A stretch of DNA of 50,133 nt from Reclinomonas americana ATCC 50394 (Eukaryota; Jakobida; Jakobea; Jakobida), in assembly GCA_048213135.1 (NCBI GenBank), contig PS015012.1, forward strand, positions 34,681 through 84,813. The letters are read 5' to 3'. Numbering within the stretch: the stretch's first letter is position 1; every line of letters starts with the position of its first letter. Both the position numbers and the translations under genes were made by a program. The notes beneath the pieces were generated by a model. The model was not told the origin of the DNA. It saw only the letters and a program-made list of their open reading frames with translations, and did not search any database. Of this stretch, positions 21,301 to 32,780 are shown piece after piece.

Positions 21301-24300
21301 TTACAGATGAACAGCGGCGTGCGACGCAACAAAGTGAATGCGTGCCCACGTCGGCAGCGGCAAGTCAGGTCGCAAGTAGACGGCAGGGAGTGAGGTCTTG
21401 ATTTCGGGAATGTACAGCGCCATGTCTTCATCATCCTCGACTGCGCTCACACGCACACATGCACATGCGTGAGCCACGGTTCGCAACTCAGAGATCGGGA
21501 TTCACCACACACCTGGATTGTAGTGGGCACCCTCCGTGTCGGCGCTGCCCAGGTCGTACTTGGAGCTGCACAGGTTCAGGCGGAATCCAGGGAAGAACAT
21601 CGCCATGACCACGACTGCCGAAATGATCAGGTTGATAAAGCTGATCAGCACATAGCGGCTGGAGAACTGCGCGACCATTGCATGTCAGTACACACAATGT
21701 GATACACACACAAGGACTTGTGCACTTACCGGCAGCTGCGAGTAGAGGTATCCGTTGAACAACGCAAAGAGATGGTGCGCCACCAAGCCGAATGACATGG
21801 ATGTGGTGACGGCCTTGGCCAGATCGTCGTCGTACTTGGGAGGCTGGCGGTACGTACGCAACACTACACAAACACACACACACACACACACACACTCTGA
21901 ATCAGCACTGTGCGGTCACCTGGAAACGCCCGAAGAAACGAGCTGAGCGAGTGCGATTCGCAACAATTGAACTTGTCAACCAGCGAAGACACAAGCAGCA
22001 CCAGGCCAGTGGGGATCCAGATGGCTGCGCGCGCACGCGCACATACAGATGTAAGACATGCGTTTCTTCCACACCAACATATCTCTCTCGTCTCCTCCCC
22101 AACACTCACCAGGGAATGCCGACGAGAACCACATGGTGACGAAAATGGTCTTGAGGAGCCACGCATTGCGGGCGGTGAGGTTGAATTCGGGTCCAATGTA
22201 CGCATTCAGCAGCTCCTGCTGCAGTCGCACAAAGCACGACACCTTGATCCAGCGCGACAAACGCCAGATGGGATACTCGAGAATCTGGAGGGCGAGCGCA
22301 ATGCCGAGTCCGGTGAACACAATCGAGTAGATGGAGCCGGCGTTGAAGACGTAAAAATCCTCGGTGCTGCTGGTGCGGCGTACCCACTCCGACACCAGCA
22401 AGATAATGACGGCTGAGTTGATAAACTGCGCCCACGCCAGCTTCAAGCATGTGGCACGGCACGTGTCGGTGTGCGTGTAGTGGCGCTCCAGCACGCCAAA
22501 CACAAACATCACACGCTGGAGCACAAAGTTGATCAAGGCAATGACAATGGCGATGATGAAAGCCAGCACGCTGCCGCCGACATTCTTGTCGCTCTTGGCG
22601 CGATTGTTCTTCTCCGTGTCCAGCACGTAGATAATGTAGGCCGACAGTCCGATAAGGCATACGGCGAGCGAGTTGAAAATAAGGAAGCGAATGAAGCGGT
22701 TGAATGTGCCGAATCGCAAGTGGCTCCAGTACACGTCACTGGGCTCCGGAGCGGCGTTCACAGACGGCTTGCTCGGGAAATGCCTGTCGACAACAAACGA
22801 GTGGGTGGTGGTGTGAGTCACCACACTTGTGCGACGAGGGTGAACAAGTAAACTCAACTGTCTCCACGAGTCCTTCAGCGTGGCGACTTCGTCGTTGGCG
22901 AAATCATCACGGAACACAGGCTGCTTGAGCACATGCAGCATCTTGTTCGCCGACTCCTCCAAGTCGAATACCACAAGCGCGAGGCCCGTCGACGGATATG
23001 CCTTGCCGGCGAGCTGCACGAGCGAGAGGTACAGAGAAAACAACGTTCAGCGTCACACGCCCCAGTAAACGTAGACACACACAAGCGCGGTCGGCGAACC
23101 TCGCGCAGACGCTTGCGTGTCTCCTCAAACTCAATCTTGTAGTACTCGGAGGTGCGACCGAATCCCAACTTCATGCCAAACGTGAGCCGTGTGATGGGCG
23201 GCGGCTGGATGCCTTTCAGGATCTCGAGACCGCGCGTCTTCTTGTACTTTTGATGCAGTTGCACGAGCTTGACAATCGTGTTCTCCAGCTCTGGGCAGTT
23301 GTAGACCACGACGATCTGGTCGACGAGGCCGAACTGCTCGCAAAACTCCTTCACCTGCTCCGGACTCGTGAGAGACTTGGGCAGGCCGTAGAGTACGACC
23401 GAGAAGTCACTGTGTAGGCGTGTGTGAGTGGAGGAGGAAGTGCGAAGGGAGAAAGGCCAAGGCACACCATGTCGTGGTGGTCTCCATATCGATTGTCGTG
23501 GCATCCTTTTGCTGTCGCGTCTTGACAAAGATAAAGAAGAGCACAGAGAGCACCGTGACGAACGACTGCAGCACCGAGACCCACACCGGCGGCTCAGCTG
23601 TGCAGTCCGACGGTGCGCCCGACAGGGAGCACCAGAACGTGCCTGCTCATTTGCGTCAGTGAAAAGAGAAGGGAGAGAAAGACAAGGCGAGAGAGAGCAA
23701 GAAGGGAGAGTAAAGGAGAGAGCAACGAGTCTATAATCACTCCACTATGCTTTGCATGTGAGGGAAACAGACGCAACGACCAAAGGCGCCGTACGAGGTG
23801 CGATACCAGAATGTCACCGGTCGTGCCACACCATCGGCCAATGCACCAGTCGGAGGAGTGCTTCCCGACAGGAGAACAAAGTAGATTACACACGCCGCGG
23901 TCTATCCCACGCACGTGTAAGAAGCCACGCTAATGGCAAGCAGAGCAGCGAAGGAGCTCACCAGCAGGCCAAGCGCCAAGAAAAAGAGAGCGACCAATAT
24001 CTGGAAGCGCAGATACAGAAGCACGCCAATGCCCAGCTCGCGCAGCTTATCCAGTGGTGTGAAGAACGAGTACGGCGAGTAACTCAGCTGCTCCTCCTGA
24101 TTGAAGGCGCGCTGCATGCGATACACCTCCGCCGCATCGTAATCCAAGTCACCGTACTCCTCCGTCACTTGCGCATCTGTCACCCGCACACACGCAGATA
24201 AGCAAGAAGTGAGAGTGTCTCTCTGTCTATTTTGGAGTCGCTCACCAGTGGGCAGTGACATCTCCATGACTTGCGTGGACGGCGTGACAGTATTCGACGC

Positions 24301-24602
24301 CTCCGCATCGGTCAAGCCATGAAAGCGCTTCTTCTTCAGCTTGAGCTTATCGCCGCCCGGTCGCATCCGGTTCATCAGATTCGCCATGCCTCCTGTGCTC
24401 GTGGGCGCACCACCATCCGCAGCAAAGAGCGGACCCACTTATATGATGTGAAGAGAGAGAGAGTGAGAGTGAGTGATAAGTGGCGGCTCACATCATTTTT
24501 CCTTCTTTTTTCAAGAGTGTGTGTAGAAAGAGAAGAGAGAAGAGGGAGAGAGCGCTCACCGGCGTTACTAACGCCACCCGCGGTCTCCTCGTCGCCTTGC
24601 AT
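21301..24602 (-). CDS. CSC1/TMEM63-like (DUF221) mechanosensitive cation channel family protein
   Basis: Multi-pass membrane protein. ATG at 24602 (exon 24560-24602, phase 1), second exon 24246-24437. Seen in order: a basic N-terminal cytosolic region (KLKLKKKRF); a first membrane segment (IGVLLYLRFQILVALFFLAL); an extracellular-type loop with Cys; a second segment (SVLQSFVTVLSVLFFIFV); a long cytosolic RRM-like region (DFSVVLYGLPKSL, ending FDLEESANKML); APEPSDVYWSHL, matching the family's AP-x-DVxWxNL; then multiple membrane segments (IRFLIFNSLAVCLIGLSAYI, VLAFIIAIVIALINFVL, FINSAVIILLVSE, IWIPTGLVLLVSSLVDKFN). VDKFN resembles the family's (Y)W-DKYN. C-terminal exon 21301-21452 or so, with a stop at 21301. 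Family members are osmo/mechanosensitive Ca2+-permeable channels; function here is inferred. Divergence leaves other multi-pass families possible. Confidence 0.72.
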
Positions 24603-24855
24603 GTTGCAATAACGTCTTTCGTTGTCCCGTTTCTCTGAGTCATCACACAAACTGTCCACTTTGATCGAACACAAAGACGGCAGCGCATGTCAGCTTGTTC
24701 CTTGCTCTTGACATGCATGTGCGTGCATGCATCTCCACTTTGTTGCTTGCGTTGCGCGCCACACTGTTGAATTCTCATTGGCGTCCGGTTTGTCGGAATG
24801 AGTCATGCTCTTCCCGCCACGACAACTGTCCCCCCTTTGCTTCAAGTGAGCAACA
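24603..24855. other. Short divergent promoter region
   Basis: 253 nt between the CSC1-like start (-) and the HAT1 start (+). It contains GCATG-rich motifs (TGCATGTGCGTGCATGCAT near 24713-24731). No gene seen. Confidence 0.45.
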
Positions 24856-26624
24856 ATGGGTGAGTGCCCGTGAAGGCGTCACTCTCTCCTTCCTCGCTGT
24901 TGCTCACCTCCGCTCTGTGGCAGACGCGATGCGATTGTTGGACCTGCTGATGCGCGGTCGCGCAATGCCCGACGCAGAAGAAGGAGAGGATGACGAGGAT
25001 GAGGAAGAGGAGGAAGAGGAGGAGGAAGACCCGTACAGCTGCTGTGCAGCAGACGCCATTCACATTCGTTTCAGTTTCGAGCGCGCTTGCCTCTCTTTCT
25101 CTCTGTGTGTGTGAGAGTGACAACTCAATGCGTTATCAGTCCGCAGCGCTGCGGATCTGGAGGATGAGTGCGAGGACGAGGGCGTGTTCCATCCCGAGTT
25201 CACGCACCAGGTGTTTGGCGAGTCGGAGCGCATTGTGGGATACCAGGGCTTGCGCGTCAATCTGTACTACTTGTCGCACACGTTGCTGGCGTACGTGAAT
25301 GTGCAGTACGAGTCGAAGCGCGAGGGTGGCGAGAGCAGCACCAACGATGTCATTGCCACGTTGACAGAGGTACAGTGTGAGCGCGTCGTGCTTTGTCGTT
25401 GTTGTCATGTGTGTGACACTCTGTCGTGGTCTAGCGACCGATTGGATTCACGGTCGGCCGCGATGAGGCGCCGATCTTCACGCCGTTCACGCTGAGTCGC
25501 GATGAGCTGGCGGCACACGTGGAGGATGCGTTCACTCCGCCGGGGGAGAAGGTGGCGGAGTGGCGCGATCGCGAGGATCGGACGCTGGAGATGTGGGTGG
25601 CGCAGGGCACCGATCAGAGAATGCGCTCGTACACGGATGCGCTGCAGACGTTTGGCTTGTGGTTCATCGATGGCGCCTCGTTCATCGACACTGAGGATCC
25701 GAGCTGGATGGCCTTTTATGCGTTGCGTGCGCCAGTGAGTGTGAGTGTGAGAGTAGAGGAGAGTAATTGGCTCACCGACGCGGCGCGCAGGTTTGAGAGA
25801 GAATCACGAGGCGATGAGCAGCGGTACCATATTGTCGGCTACGCGACGGTGTACAAGTTCTACGGATATCCCGACAAACGGCGGTATCGCATCTCTCAGT
25901 TCCTTGTGTTTCCGCCGTACCAGCGACGTGGTTATGGAGGTGTGATGCGCCTGCTGCTTGATCAGTGCGCGAGCGTGGATACTGACACTGTGTGTGGTCA
26001 CAGAGCGACTGCTGCGAGAGATCTACGCTGCCGCCCGTGCCGACACCGACTGCATCGATGTCAGTGTGGAGGACCCGGGTGTTGACTTTGAGCACATGCG
26101 CACCGTCACCGAGCTGCGCATGTGTGTCGAGGAGGACATTTTCGCCAGTTGCGTCTTGACGCAATTTTCAAAGGGAGAGAGAAAGGTCACTCACTTCGTG
26201 GTGCACACAGAGGCGGTCGGCGCACTGGGCATTCCGGCAAGTCACGGCTCTGTGCCCTTCCCGCCCTACTCCAAGGCTCTCGGCGAGTACCTCACACAAC
26301 AACTCAAACTCAACAAACGACACGGCCGCATCTGTCACGAAGTACTCGCACTGCGCAGCATCAACCAAGACGACCCCGAGCAGGTGAGACGCACAGAAGG
26401 GGTGCATGTGCGTGCGAGCGTGCGTTGCCAACCCTCCCTTTCTGTGTGCGCAGCTCGCCACCTACAGACTAGACATCAAGCGCCGCCTGTACTCACAGTT
26501 CCGCACGAAGCCCGACGAGAACGGAGAGATGATCCGCACACCCGCCGACGAGTGCAAGGCCGAACTCGACAAAGCCTTCAAGTACATTCACGAGGAGTAC
26601 CAGCAGTACGTCAGCAAGCTGTGA
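24856..26624 (+). CDS. HAT1: Histone acetyltransferase type B catalytic subunit (HAT1)
   Basis: GNAT-family enzyme that acetylates newly made histone H4 before chromatin assembly. Best start: ATGG at 24856-24859, a four-base first exon in good context (AACAATGG). It is spliced by a GTGAGT donor to 24924, giving MDAMRLLDLL; ATG 24929 is the alternative. An acidic stretch follows (about 24970-25030). Family blocks: HPEFTHQVFGESE, LQTFGLWFIDGASFID, VGYATVYKFYGYPDK and SQFLVFPPYQRRGYG (acetyl-CoA loop Q-R-R-G-Y-G). VSVEDP holds the Glu (26069-26071) at the general-base position proposed for HAT1. RLDIKRRLYSQFRTK is near the C-terminus. Two introns are placed by homology: a GTTGCG donor near 25716 joined to acceptor 25791 (giving WMAFYAFERES), and 25940-26003. 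About 400 residues, normal for the family. Confidence 0.93.
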
Positions 26625-26661
26625 CGGCAAGCAAACACAGAAAACAACCGCCAGTAAACAG

Positions 26662-26881
26662 TTACTCGTCGCTGTACCGCGCCGTCAACACCAGCGGCTT
26701 CTCCAGCATCTTCATGCCACCGTTGCTGCGAGTCGGCAACTCGGAGATCTTGTCGGCCACCTCCAGTCCGTCAATCACCTCGCCCCACACTGTGAGAGCA
26801 CGCACCGTGAGGGGAGAGGAGGGAAGACGAAGGAGGAGGGGGAGATGGAGGAGGAGGAGGAGGAGGAGGAGAAGAAGAAGA

Positions 26882-26956
<75 letters not shown>

Positions 26957-26965
26957 GAGAGACGA

Positions 26966-27050
<85 letters not shown>

Positions 27051-27875
27051 TACGACGACGANNNNNNNNNNNNNNNNNNNNNNNNNNNNNNNNNNNNNNN
27101 NNNNNNNNNNNNNNNNNNNNNAGAAGAAGAAGAAGAAGAAGAAGAAGAAGAAGAAGAAGAAGAAGAAGAAGGAGGAGGAGGAGGAGGAGAAGAACATGAA
27201 GGAGAGGAAGGAGGAGAATATGGAGGAGGAGAAGAAGAACAATAACATCAAGAAGAAGAAGAAAGAGAAGGAGGAAAGCAGCATGCAAAAGAGGCCGAAC
27301 CGGTGAATCCCAGCGCCCAGCCGCTGTCGCCATACCGGTCCAGATTGGTGTTATCGCCGAGATTGACAAAGAACTCGGAACTTTGCACAAGAGTGAGCAT
27401 TGATGCATGTTGCGCGAGACAGACAACTCTTGACATAAAATTTGCAAGAAGACGCACGTGGCGGAATTCGGATCGTCCCAGCGCGCCATGGTCACCGTCC
27501 CGCGACGATTCGGCAACGAGTACTCCAGCGGCAGCTTTCCACATGGCGACTCTATGCGTGTGTGCATCAGACAGTGTCTTGAGAGACAGTGTGACACACA
27601 CACACACATTGTGCGCACCTCGCGTCTCTCCGGAAGCCGTGCGCAGGCCGCCTTGAATGACAAAGCCCGGCTCTGCACGGTAGATGCAGCACCCGTCGTA
27701 GAGGCCTGAGCGCGCATGTGAGAGACACACACAGAGAGAGAGACAACTTTCTCTCTCTTTTTCTCTGACCTGCGCTGGCAATCTGCTTGACGGCCTCACA
27801 GTGTCGCGGCGCCACATCCGTGCGCATGCGAATGGTGATGACACCAGCGTCGCCACACGTGAGCTTCAGAGTCAT
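26662..27875 (-). CDS. Cyclophilin-type peptidyl-prolyl isomerase
   Basis: Prolyl isomerase of the cyclophilin fold. ATG at 27873-27875 gives MTLKLTCGDAGVITIRM, with no signal peptide, so probably cytosolic or nuclear. Family blocks: YRAEPGFVIQGG, with the catalytic Arg and the Phe and Gln of the active site; GTVTMARWDDPNSAT; SEFFVNLGDNTNLD, where Glu replaces the usual Gln of (S)QFF and the drug-contact Trp is absent; and VWGEVIDGLEVADKI. Five or so exons. The intron 26790-27300 (511 nt) is about eight times the local norm and filled with microsatellites plus a 60-N gap; its phase 1/1 join gives GFTVWGEV. Activity is plausible from the retained Arg and Phe. Stop at 26662. Confidence 0.93.
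26812..27298. repeat. Compound GA/GGA/GAA/GAC microsatellite in cyclophilin intron
   Basis: On the plus strand: GGA-rich, then GAA, a pure (GA)n run of about 70 nt (about 26886-26956), a (GAC)n run of about 80 nt (about 26967-27050), a 60-N gap (27062-27121), then (GAA)n, (GGA)n and mixed purines. Outside the GAC block it is nearly all purine on plus, so pyrimidine on the gene's sense strand. Confidence 0.95.
27062..27121. other. Assembly gap (60 N) inside microsatellite
   Basis: Run of N within the compound repeat; true repeat length is unresolved. Confidence 0.99.
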
Positions 27876-27930
27876 GAGCGCAATTGAAGCCGCGGCAATG
27901 GATACGCAGTGAACGAATTGTGCGACAAAA
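27876..27930. promoter_or_regulatory. Compact bidirectional promoter region
   Basis: Only 55 nt separate the divergent ATGs of cyclophilin (27875, -) and kinesin (27931, +). 5' untranslated regions and core promoters must therefore overlap each other or the neighbouring coding sequence. No TATA box is visible. Confidence 0.5.
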
Positions 27931-30900
27931 ATGGAAGGCGAGGGAGCAAGCGTTGTCTCTGGCTCCTCCTCTTCCTCCTCAGCAGAGGCCGCCGTGCGTG
28001 TGTTTGTGCGACTGAGGCCGTTCACCACAGAAGAACGAGTTGCGCGTTCTCTGTTCTCTTATCATCAAAGTGCCTCTCTCTCACACTTTGGTCGCATGCG
28101 CAGACACATCGTGATCCGAGTGAGTACTCATGGGAGGCCATGGAGAGTCGCCACGTGGTGCCCTCGCGATATGCGCGGGAGCATGTCAAGTGCCCAGCGT
28201 TCTCCTTTGGTCAGTCAAACGCACACAGAGACACACATTGAAGTGATGCATGCACGTTGTTGTTATACACAGACGCACACACGCACACACATATACACTG
28301 ACACCCTTTCCCTCTCTTACACTTCCTCTCTCTCTCTGTCACACACAACTCATTCTCTCTCTTTCTCTCTCTCTCTCTCTCAATCTCCACTCAGACTGCG
28401 TGTTTCCGCCCTCGGCCACCAACTGGGATGTGTATGAGGCGTGTGGGCGATCCATTGTCAAGTCGGCAGTGGAGGGCATCAATGGTGTGCAGAGAATGCG
28501 CGAGTGTGTCATGCATTCAAGGTCTCACAGACGCCTCTTTCTCTATGCAGGGACCATCTTTGCGTATGGGCAAACAGCTGCGGGCAAGACGCACACAATG
28601 ATGGGTCTGGAGAGCGACTTGGGAGTGATTCCGGTGGCCATTAATGATGTGTTTCGCCTGGCGGAAGAGGTGCTTACTCCGACGCTGTCGACTGCGTGTG
28701 CGTGTGTGGTGTGTGCTCACTGGCGTCTACAGTGTCACGATCGCGAGTTCCTCATCCGCTGTGGCTACTTGGAGATCTACAACGAGACGGTGATTGACCT
28801 GCTCAATCCCGACGCCACCGTCAACATTCTCGACGGGCGTGAGAAAGTTACGCGTCGATCCCCTTTTCCCCCCACAATTCGTTTTCCTCCTGATGACGGG
28901 GGCGTGCAGGGGTCGGTGATTGTGCAGGGCATGACGGAGGTGCCGGTGTCGTGCACCAACGATGTTCTCCGCGTGTTGAAAAAGGGCTCCGGTTCGTCGT
29001 GTGCATGCTGATAAGCTCGCCTTCTTTGCTTATGTCTCCGCTGCTGCTGTAGATCGACGACACGTGTCGACAACGTTGATGAATGAGCACAGCAGTCGTT
29101 CGCATGCCATCTTTCGCATCATCATTGAGAGTCGGGAGCTGCCGCGTGCCAGCGAACCGTCGGCGCAGTCGGGAAAACGAGTTCTTCCCAAGCCATCCAG
29201 CGGTACTTTTTTCTGATTCTCTGCATGTCGTCGTTCCCGCCAACGGACACTGACCGCACTCGCGTGCAGCCTTTTATGCGGGTCAGGCCGTGCGTGTGTC
29301 GCAACTGGTGAGTTTCATGTTTCGGTAATCTTCTTTTTTGGCGCCAGCTGAGTCTGCGCACACCAACAGTATCTGGTCGACTTGGCCGGCAGCGAGCGCA
29401 CCGGCCAAGTGGCCGAGGAGCAAATGGTGCGCTACGAGGGAACCAACATCAACAAGAGTCTCCTCACCCTCGGCCGTGTCATCAAACAAGTCGCCAAGAA
29501 GACAACGTTGCGAATGCGCGCTCGTTTGAGCGCACACGAGCAAGGCACTGACCCGCGTGCGCAGTGCCAGGGGCGGCTCTCATGTACCATACCGAGAAAG
29601 CAAGTTGACGCGACTGATGCAACCGGCACTCGGAGGCAATTCACGATTATCGATTGTGTGCTGCTTGCATCCGCTAGTGGAGCACGCGGAGAACTCGATC
29701 AGGTAGGAGAGTGGAGTGTTGATAATTCCGCGCCCAGCTGGCTCACTGGTGTCTCGCGCAGCACCCTTCGCTTTGCCAACAACGCCAAGAATCTCCAAAA
29801 CAGCGTCCGGGTCAACGAAGTCATGGACGACACGGCACTGCTGCGCAAGTACAAGCGCGAGATTGAGGATTTGCGTCGCAAGCTCGGTGCGATTATGGAC
29901 GGGCAGTCGGCAGCGGTGTGCACAATTTCTCTCTTGTTCCACATTGGCCGTTATCTCACCATGTGCATACACAGGATCCTGGGGCAATGGTGGAGCACTC
30001 GCAGTCACTGCCGGCGTTGGATGAATTCGAACGCGAACGCAAAGTACGTGTGTGTTGACCAGTGTCGGCCCCAACGTGCTTGTCTCATTTGTCGATTCCA
30101 TGCAGCACGAGGAAGATCGGCAGGCCATGCAAGAAAAGCTGGCACTTGAAGCCGGTCGACGAGAACAACTCGAGAAGAAACTGGTGCGCGCGCACGTGTG
30201 TTTTTTGTGCGCGCTCCAAAACTCACTCTTTGCTTCCTCGGCGCAGGAACGCTTGACACGCCTCTTCCTCAACTCGGCCGTACAAGAGTCCGAGGATACC
30301 ACCTCGACACTACCACGTCACATATCGGCGTCGGTGCTTCTGGCCTCCGACGGTCCTCTCTCTGTGCATCACTTGCGACGAGCCAACGGTGGCGGCTCAC
30401 CGCTGCATCGGCGGCGATCGACCACTGTCGGCGATGTGAGTGCCGTGCCGGTCACCGTGCGTTGTATTGTGGTGGGACGACTCACGTGCTCGTCGTGTCA
30501 TGCCACGCAGACATCGATGATGGATCACTTTTTGCGGCTGGATCCGGGCTCTGGCAGCGACTCGTCGGGCGACGAGTCGAATTCGGGCGAGCCAACCGAC
30601 TCGTCGCGTGCCTCCGGCAGCCCAGCACAGTGGCTCGACCACATGGCCGAGTTGCGCAGTGGTGTGTCGGCGTCGTCGTCGCACTCACAACGGCGCGGCA
30701 GTCGGCGCGACTCCAAACGCGTCGATCACCTCCTGCAGCACATTCAGTTGCTGAAGCTGCGCGTGGCTGATCTGGAGAACGAAAACGAGAGTCTGGCCAT
30801 GCGACTCGCCGACCGCGAGCGCACCTCGTCTCTCATCTCGCTCCACTTGCCGGTGGTGGTGGCCGGCGTGGGTGAGCGCACCGATCCGTACGTGACGGTG

Positions 30901-31416
30901 CCGACCAAGGAGGCCGTGTCACCACAAAAGCAGGCGCGGCGAGTGACGTTTGAGGATGCCGCCGCTTCGGCTACCGCCGGAGGTACGACGAACTACAACA
31001 ACAGCAGTCGTGATTGACGTGCGCTGTCCGTTTGCTGAATTAGGTGTGATCGTGCAGGGCGTTTGGTGGGCACCGAGGCCGAGGTCGAGCAACTGGCGCG
31101 CGCCCTCTCCGAGCTGCAGGCGAGCCTGGAGGAGACCACAATCAAGTCGCTCAACACGGCCTCCACCGCCACCAGCGACATTTTCGACCTGATCATTCAG
31201 AGCAACGAGCGCATCGACGCCTGCGCGGAGCGCGTCGAGGAACTCATGCAAGAATACGGGCACCTGCACATTGGCGCCGTCGCGCTGCGCATCATGCGCG
31301 AACAGTGCAATTTGCGCTACATCAACAACGAGTGCGCCGTCGCTATCATCCACCCAGTACTGGAGAAGCTGCAAGCCGAATTGGCGCAAGGTGGCGGAGG
31401 TGGGGGAAAAGTGTAG
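27931..31416 (+). CDS. Kinesin motor protein, CENP-E/kinesin-7-like
   Basis: Microtubule plus-end motor family. ATG at 27931; N-terminal motor domain [11 protein letters not shown]-loop GQTAAGKT (28568-28591), switch [12 protein letters not shown], switch [13 protein letters not shown], and [34 protein letters not shown] and LSIVCCLHP follow after an intron placed by phase (AC/G at about 29508 to 29570). [20 protein letters not shown] and [17 protein letters not shown] is the kinesin-7-type neck. Then come short coiled coils ([30 protein letters not shown]), a Ser/Asp/Glu-rich linker and a C-terminal helical module ([16 protein letters not shown] ... [15 protein letters not shown]) with a stop at 31414-31416. 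At under 1,000 residues it is far shorter than CENP-E, closer to plant/protist kinesin-7s. Several introns are under 80 nt. Confidence 0.92.
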
Positions 31417-31484
31417 CGGCGACGTTGCTGTCCTGTGCGCATGTCCCGGCCGTTAACGCACTGTGATTGAGAGAGAGCGAGGAG

Positions 31485-32684
31485 ATGGCGACAGGCGTAC
31501 CTCAAAAGGCGGCGAGTGGATCAAAGCGCGCAGAAGTCAATGTCGTGCAAGACCAGATCTTCCGCGACAGTGTGAAGAAGGAGGTACAGGAAACTGCTGA
31601 CTGAAAATATCTCACACTCACTCTCACTCACTCACTCACTCACACACAGTTGGCCTCCACCAAAGCATGGGAGAGCGACTGGGGATTCCTGCGCAAGGGT
31701 GACAAGGTGGAAGTCACACTGGAGTTCTCGCAGAATCCAAGTACACAGGCACGTGCAGTCATTCTTCCGTACGCACGTGTGTGTGAGTGAGTGTGTGCTC
31801 ACTTTCTCCCTCTGTGCTGCAGCAGTCCGTGTACTCAGAGACAGAGAAACGCGGAGTCCGTGTGCTCAAGAAGCTGCAAGACATTGCGGAACCTCCACAA
31901 CGAGTCGGACAGGTCGGTTGATCTCTTCCTCCCTCTCTCTCCCTCCTCTCTCTCCCTCTCTTCTCTCTCTCTCTCCCTCTCCCTCCTCTCTCTCCCTCTC
32001 TTTCTCTCTCTCTCTCTCTCCCTCTCCCCTCTCCCTCCCTCTCTGAGAGCTCACCTTCCCTCATTCTCGCGTGCAGGAGCGATTCGGGTTCTCACAGACA
32101 AGCGAGGAAGCACGGAGCAATATGGCGCACAAGTCGAAGCTGCACCGTGAACCACAACCAGTGCCACACTTGGTCAGTTTGTATCCTTTTCCCTTTGCTG
32201 CACTTGGTCAGTCTCACTCATGCACATGCACATGCACGCATGACAGAACCCGAGCCGCAACTACCGCCAAGTCGATTTCTTGGAGACACAACTAGCGGCC
32301 ACACGAGGACCGGAGGGTACCGATACCATGCGCACGACGGTGCAAGTCAAATCACGAGCACTTGGTGAGTGTCTTCGTGCTCTTTCTCCGTTCTTCGTCG
32401 TGACGGCCCATGCTCATGTCTTGCAGACGAGGTACCGACACCTTCCGAGGTCATGGACGCGTTTGCATTCTCCCGCAAGACGCCGGTGGAAAAGTACTCG
32501 GCACCACTCACGTCGTTGCGTAGCGCCACCGGTGACAGTGTGGAATGATCGTGTCGCTCACGATTGCCGCAGATCGCAAGAGGTCGGATTCCGCACGGCG
32601 CAGACCAAGACGCTCGAGTCGTTTGGTGTGGCCAAGTACGGACGAAAGAGTTTTGCAGAGCTCAAGTACGGTGGCGCCAAGTAA
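31485..32684 (+). CDS. CIMIP1/C20orf85-like ciliary microtubule inner protein
   Basis: ATG at 31485; first exon 31485-31583. The N-terminus VVQDQIFRDSVKKE (with exon 2 LASTKAWESDWGFLRKG) matches the family's (D)QIW-R-N-K-E ... W-NWGFL. The C-terminus VGFRTAQTKTLESFGVAKYG and GRKSF matches the IGWRS ... LE-YG--A-G--SF end. Between them lie roughly 150 residues not seen in the short (~137-residue) vertebrate protein: EARSNMAHKSKLHREPQP, FLETQLAATRGPEGTD and VPTPSEVMDAFAFSRKTP. Introns are short except for a (CTCTCCCT)n-rich one near 31918-32076. Family members line the inside of axonemal microtubules, so this gene implies a flagellated life stage. Starts 68 nt after the kinesin stop. The assignment rests on two short end motifs. 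Confidence 0.62.
31922..32048. repeat. CT-rich microsatellite intron tract
   Basis: Imperfect CTCTCCCT/CTCTTTCT repetition inside an intron of the CIMIP1-like gene, forming an extended pyrimidine tract on the sense strand before the acceptor at 32074-32076. Confidence 0.9.
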
Positions 32685-32780
32685 GCGTGGCCAGGATCCA
32701 CGCGCGCGCGCAGCAATGCTCATGTGTACAGGAGGGAATGCAAGATCAAATTCAACTGAAACACACACACCCGCTCTCTT

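Noticed and set aside
25712-25795. Strong-looking GTGAGT donor at about 25735 in HAT1
   Set aside because: It leads to an immediate stop (GTTTGA) with the acceptor in use. The GTTGCG donor slightly upstream keeps frame and restores family spacing.
25958-27306. Long open frames of Arg/Glu/Asp/Lys repeats, both strands
   Set aside because: They are translations of GA, GAA, GAC and GGA microsatellites in an intron; on the coding strand the cyclophilin exons splice around them.
31759-32064. Minus-strand Arg-Glu-Gly-rich open frame
   Set aside because: Reverse translation of the CT-rich intron tract in the CIMIP1-like gene.
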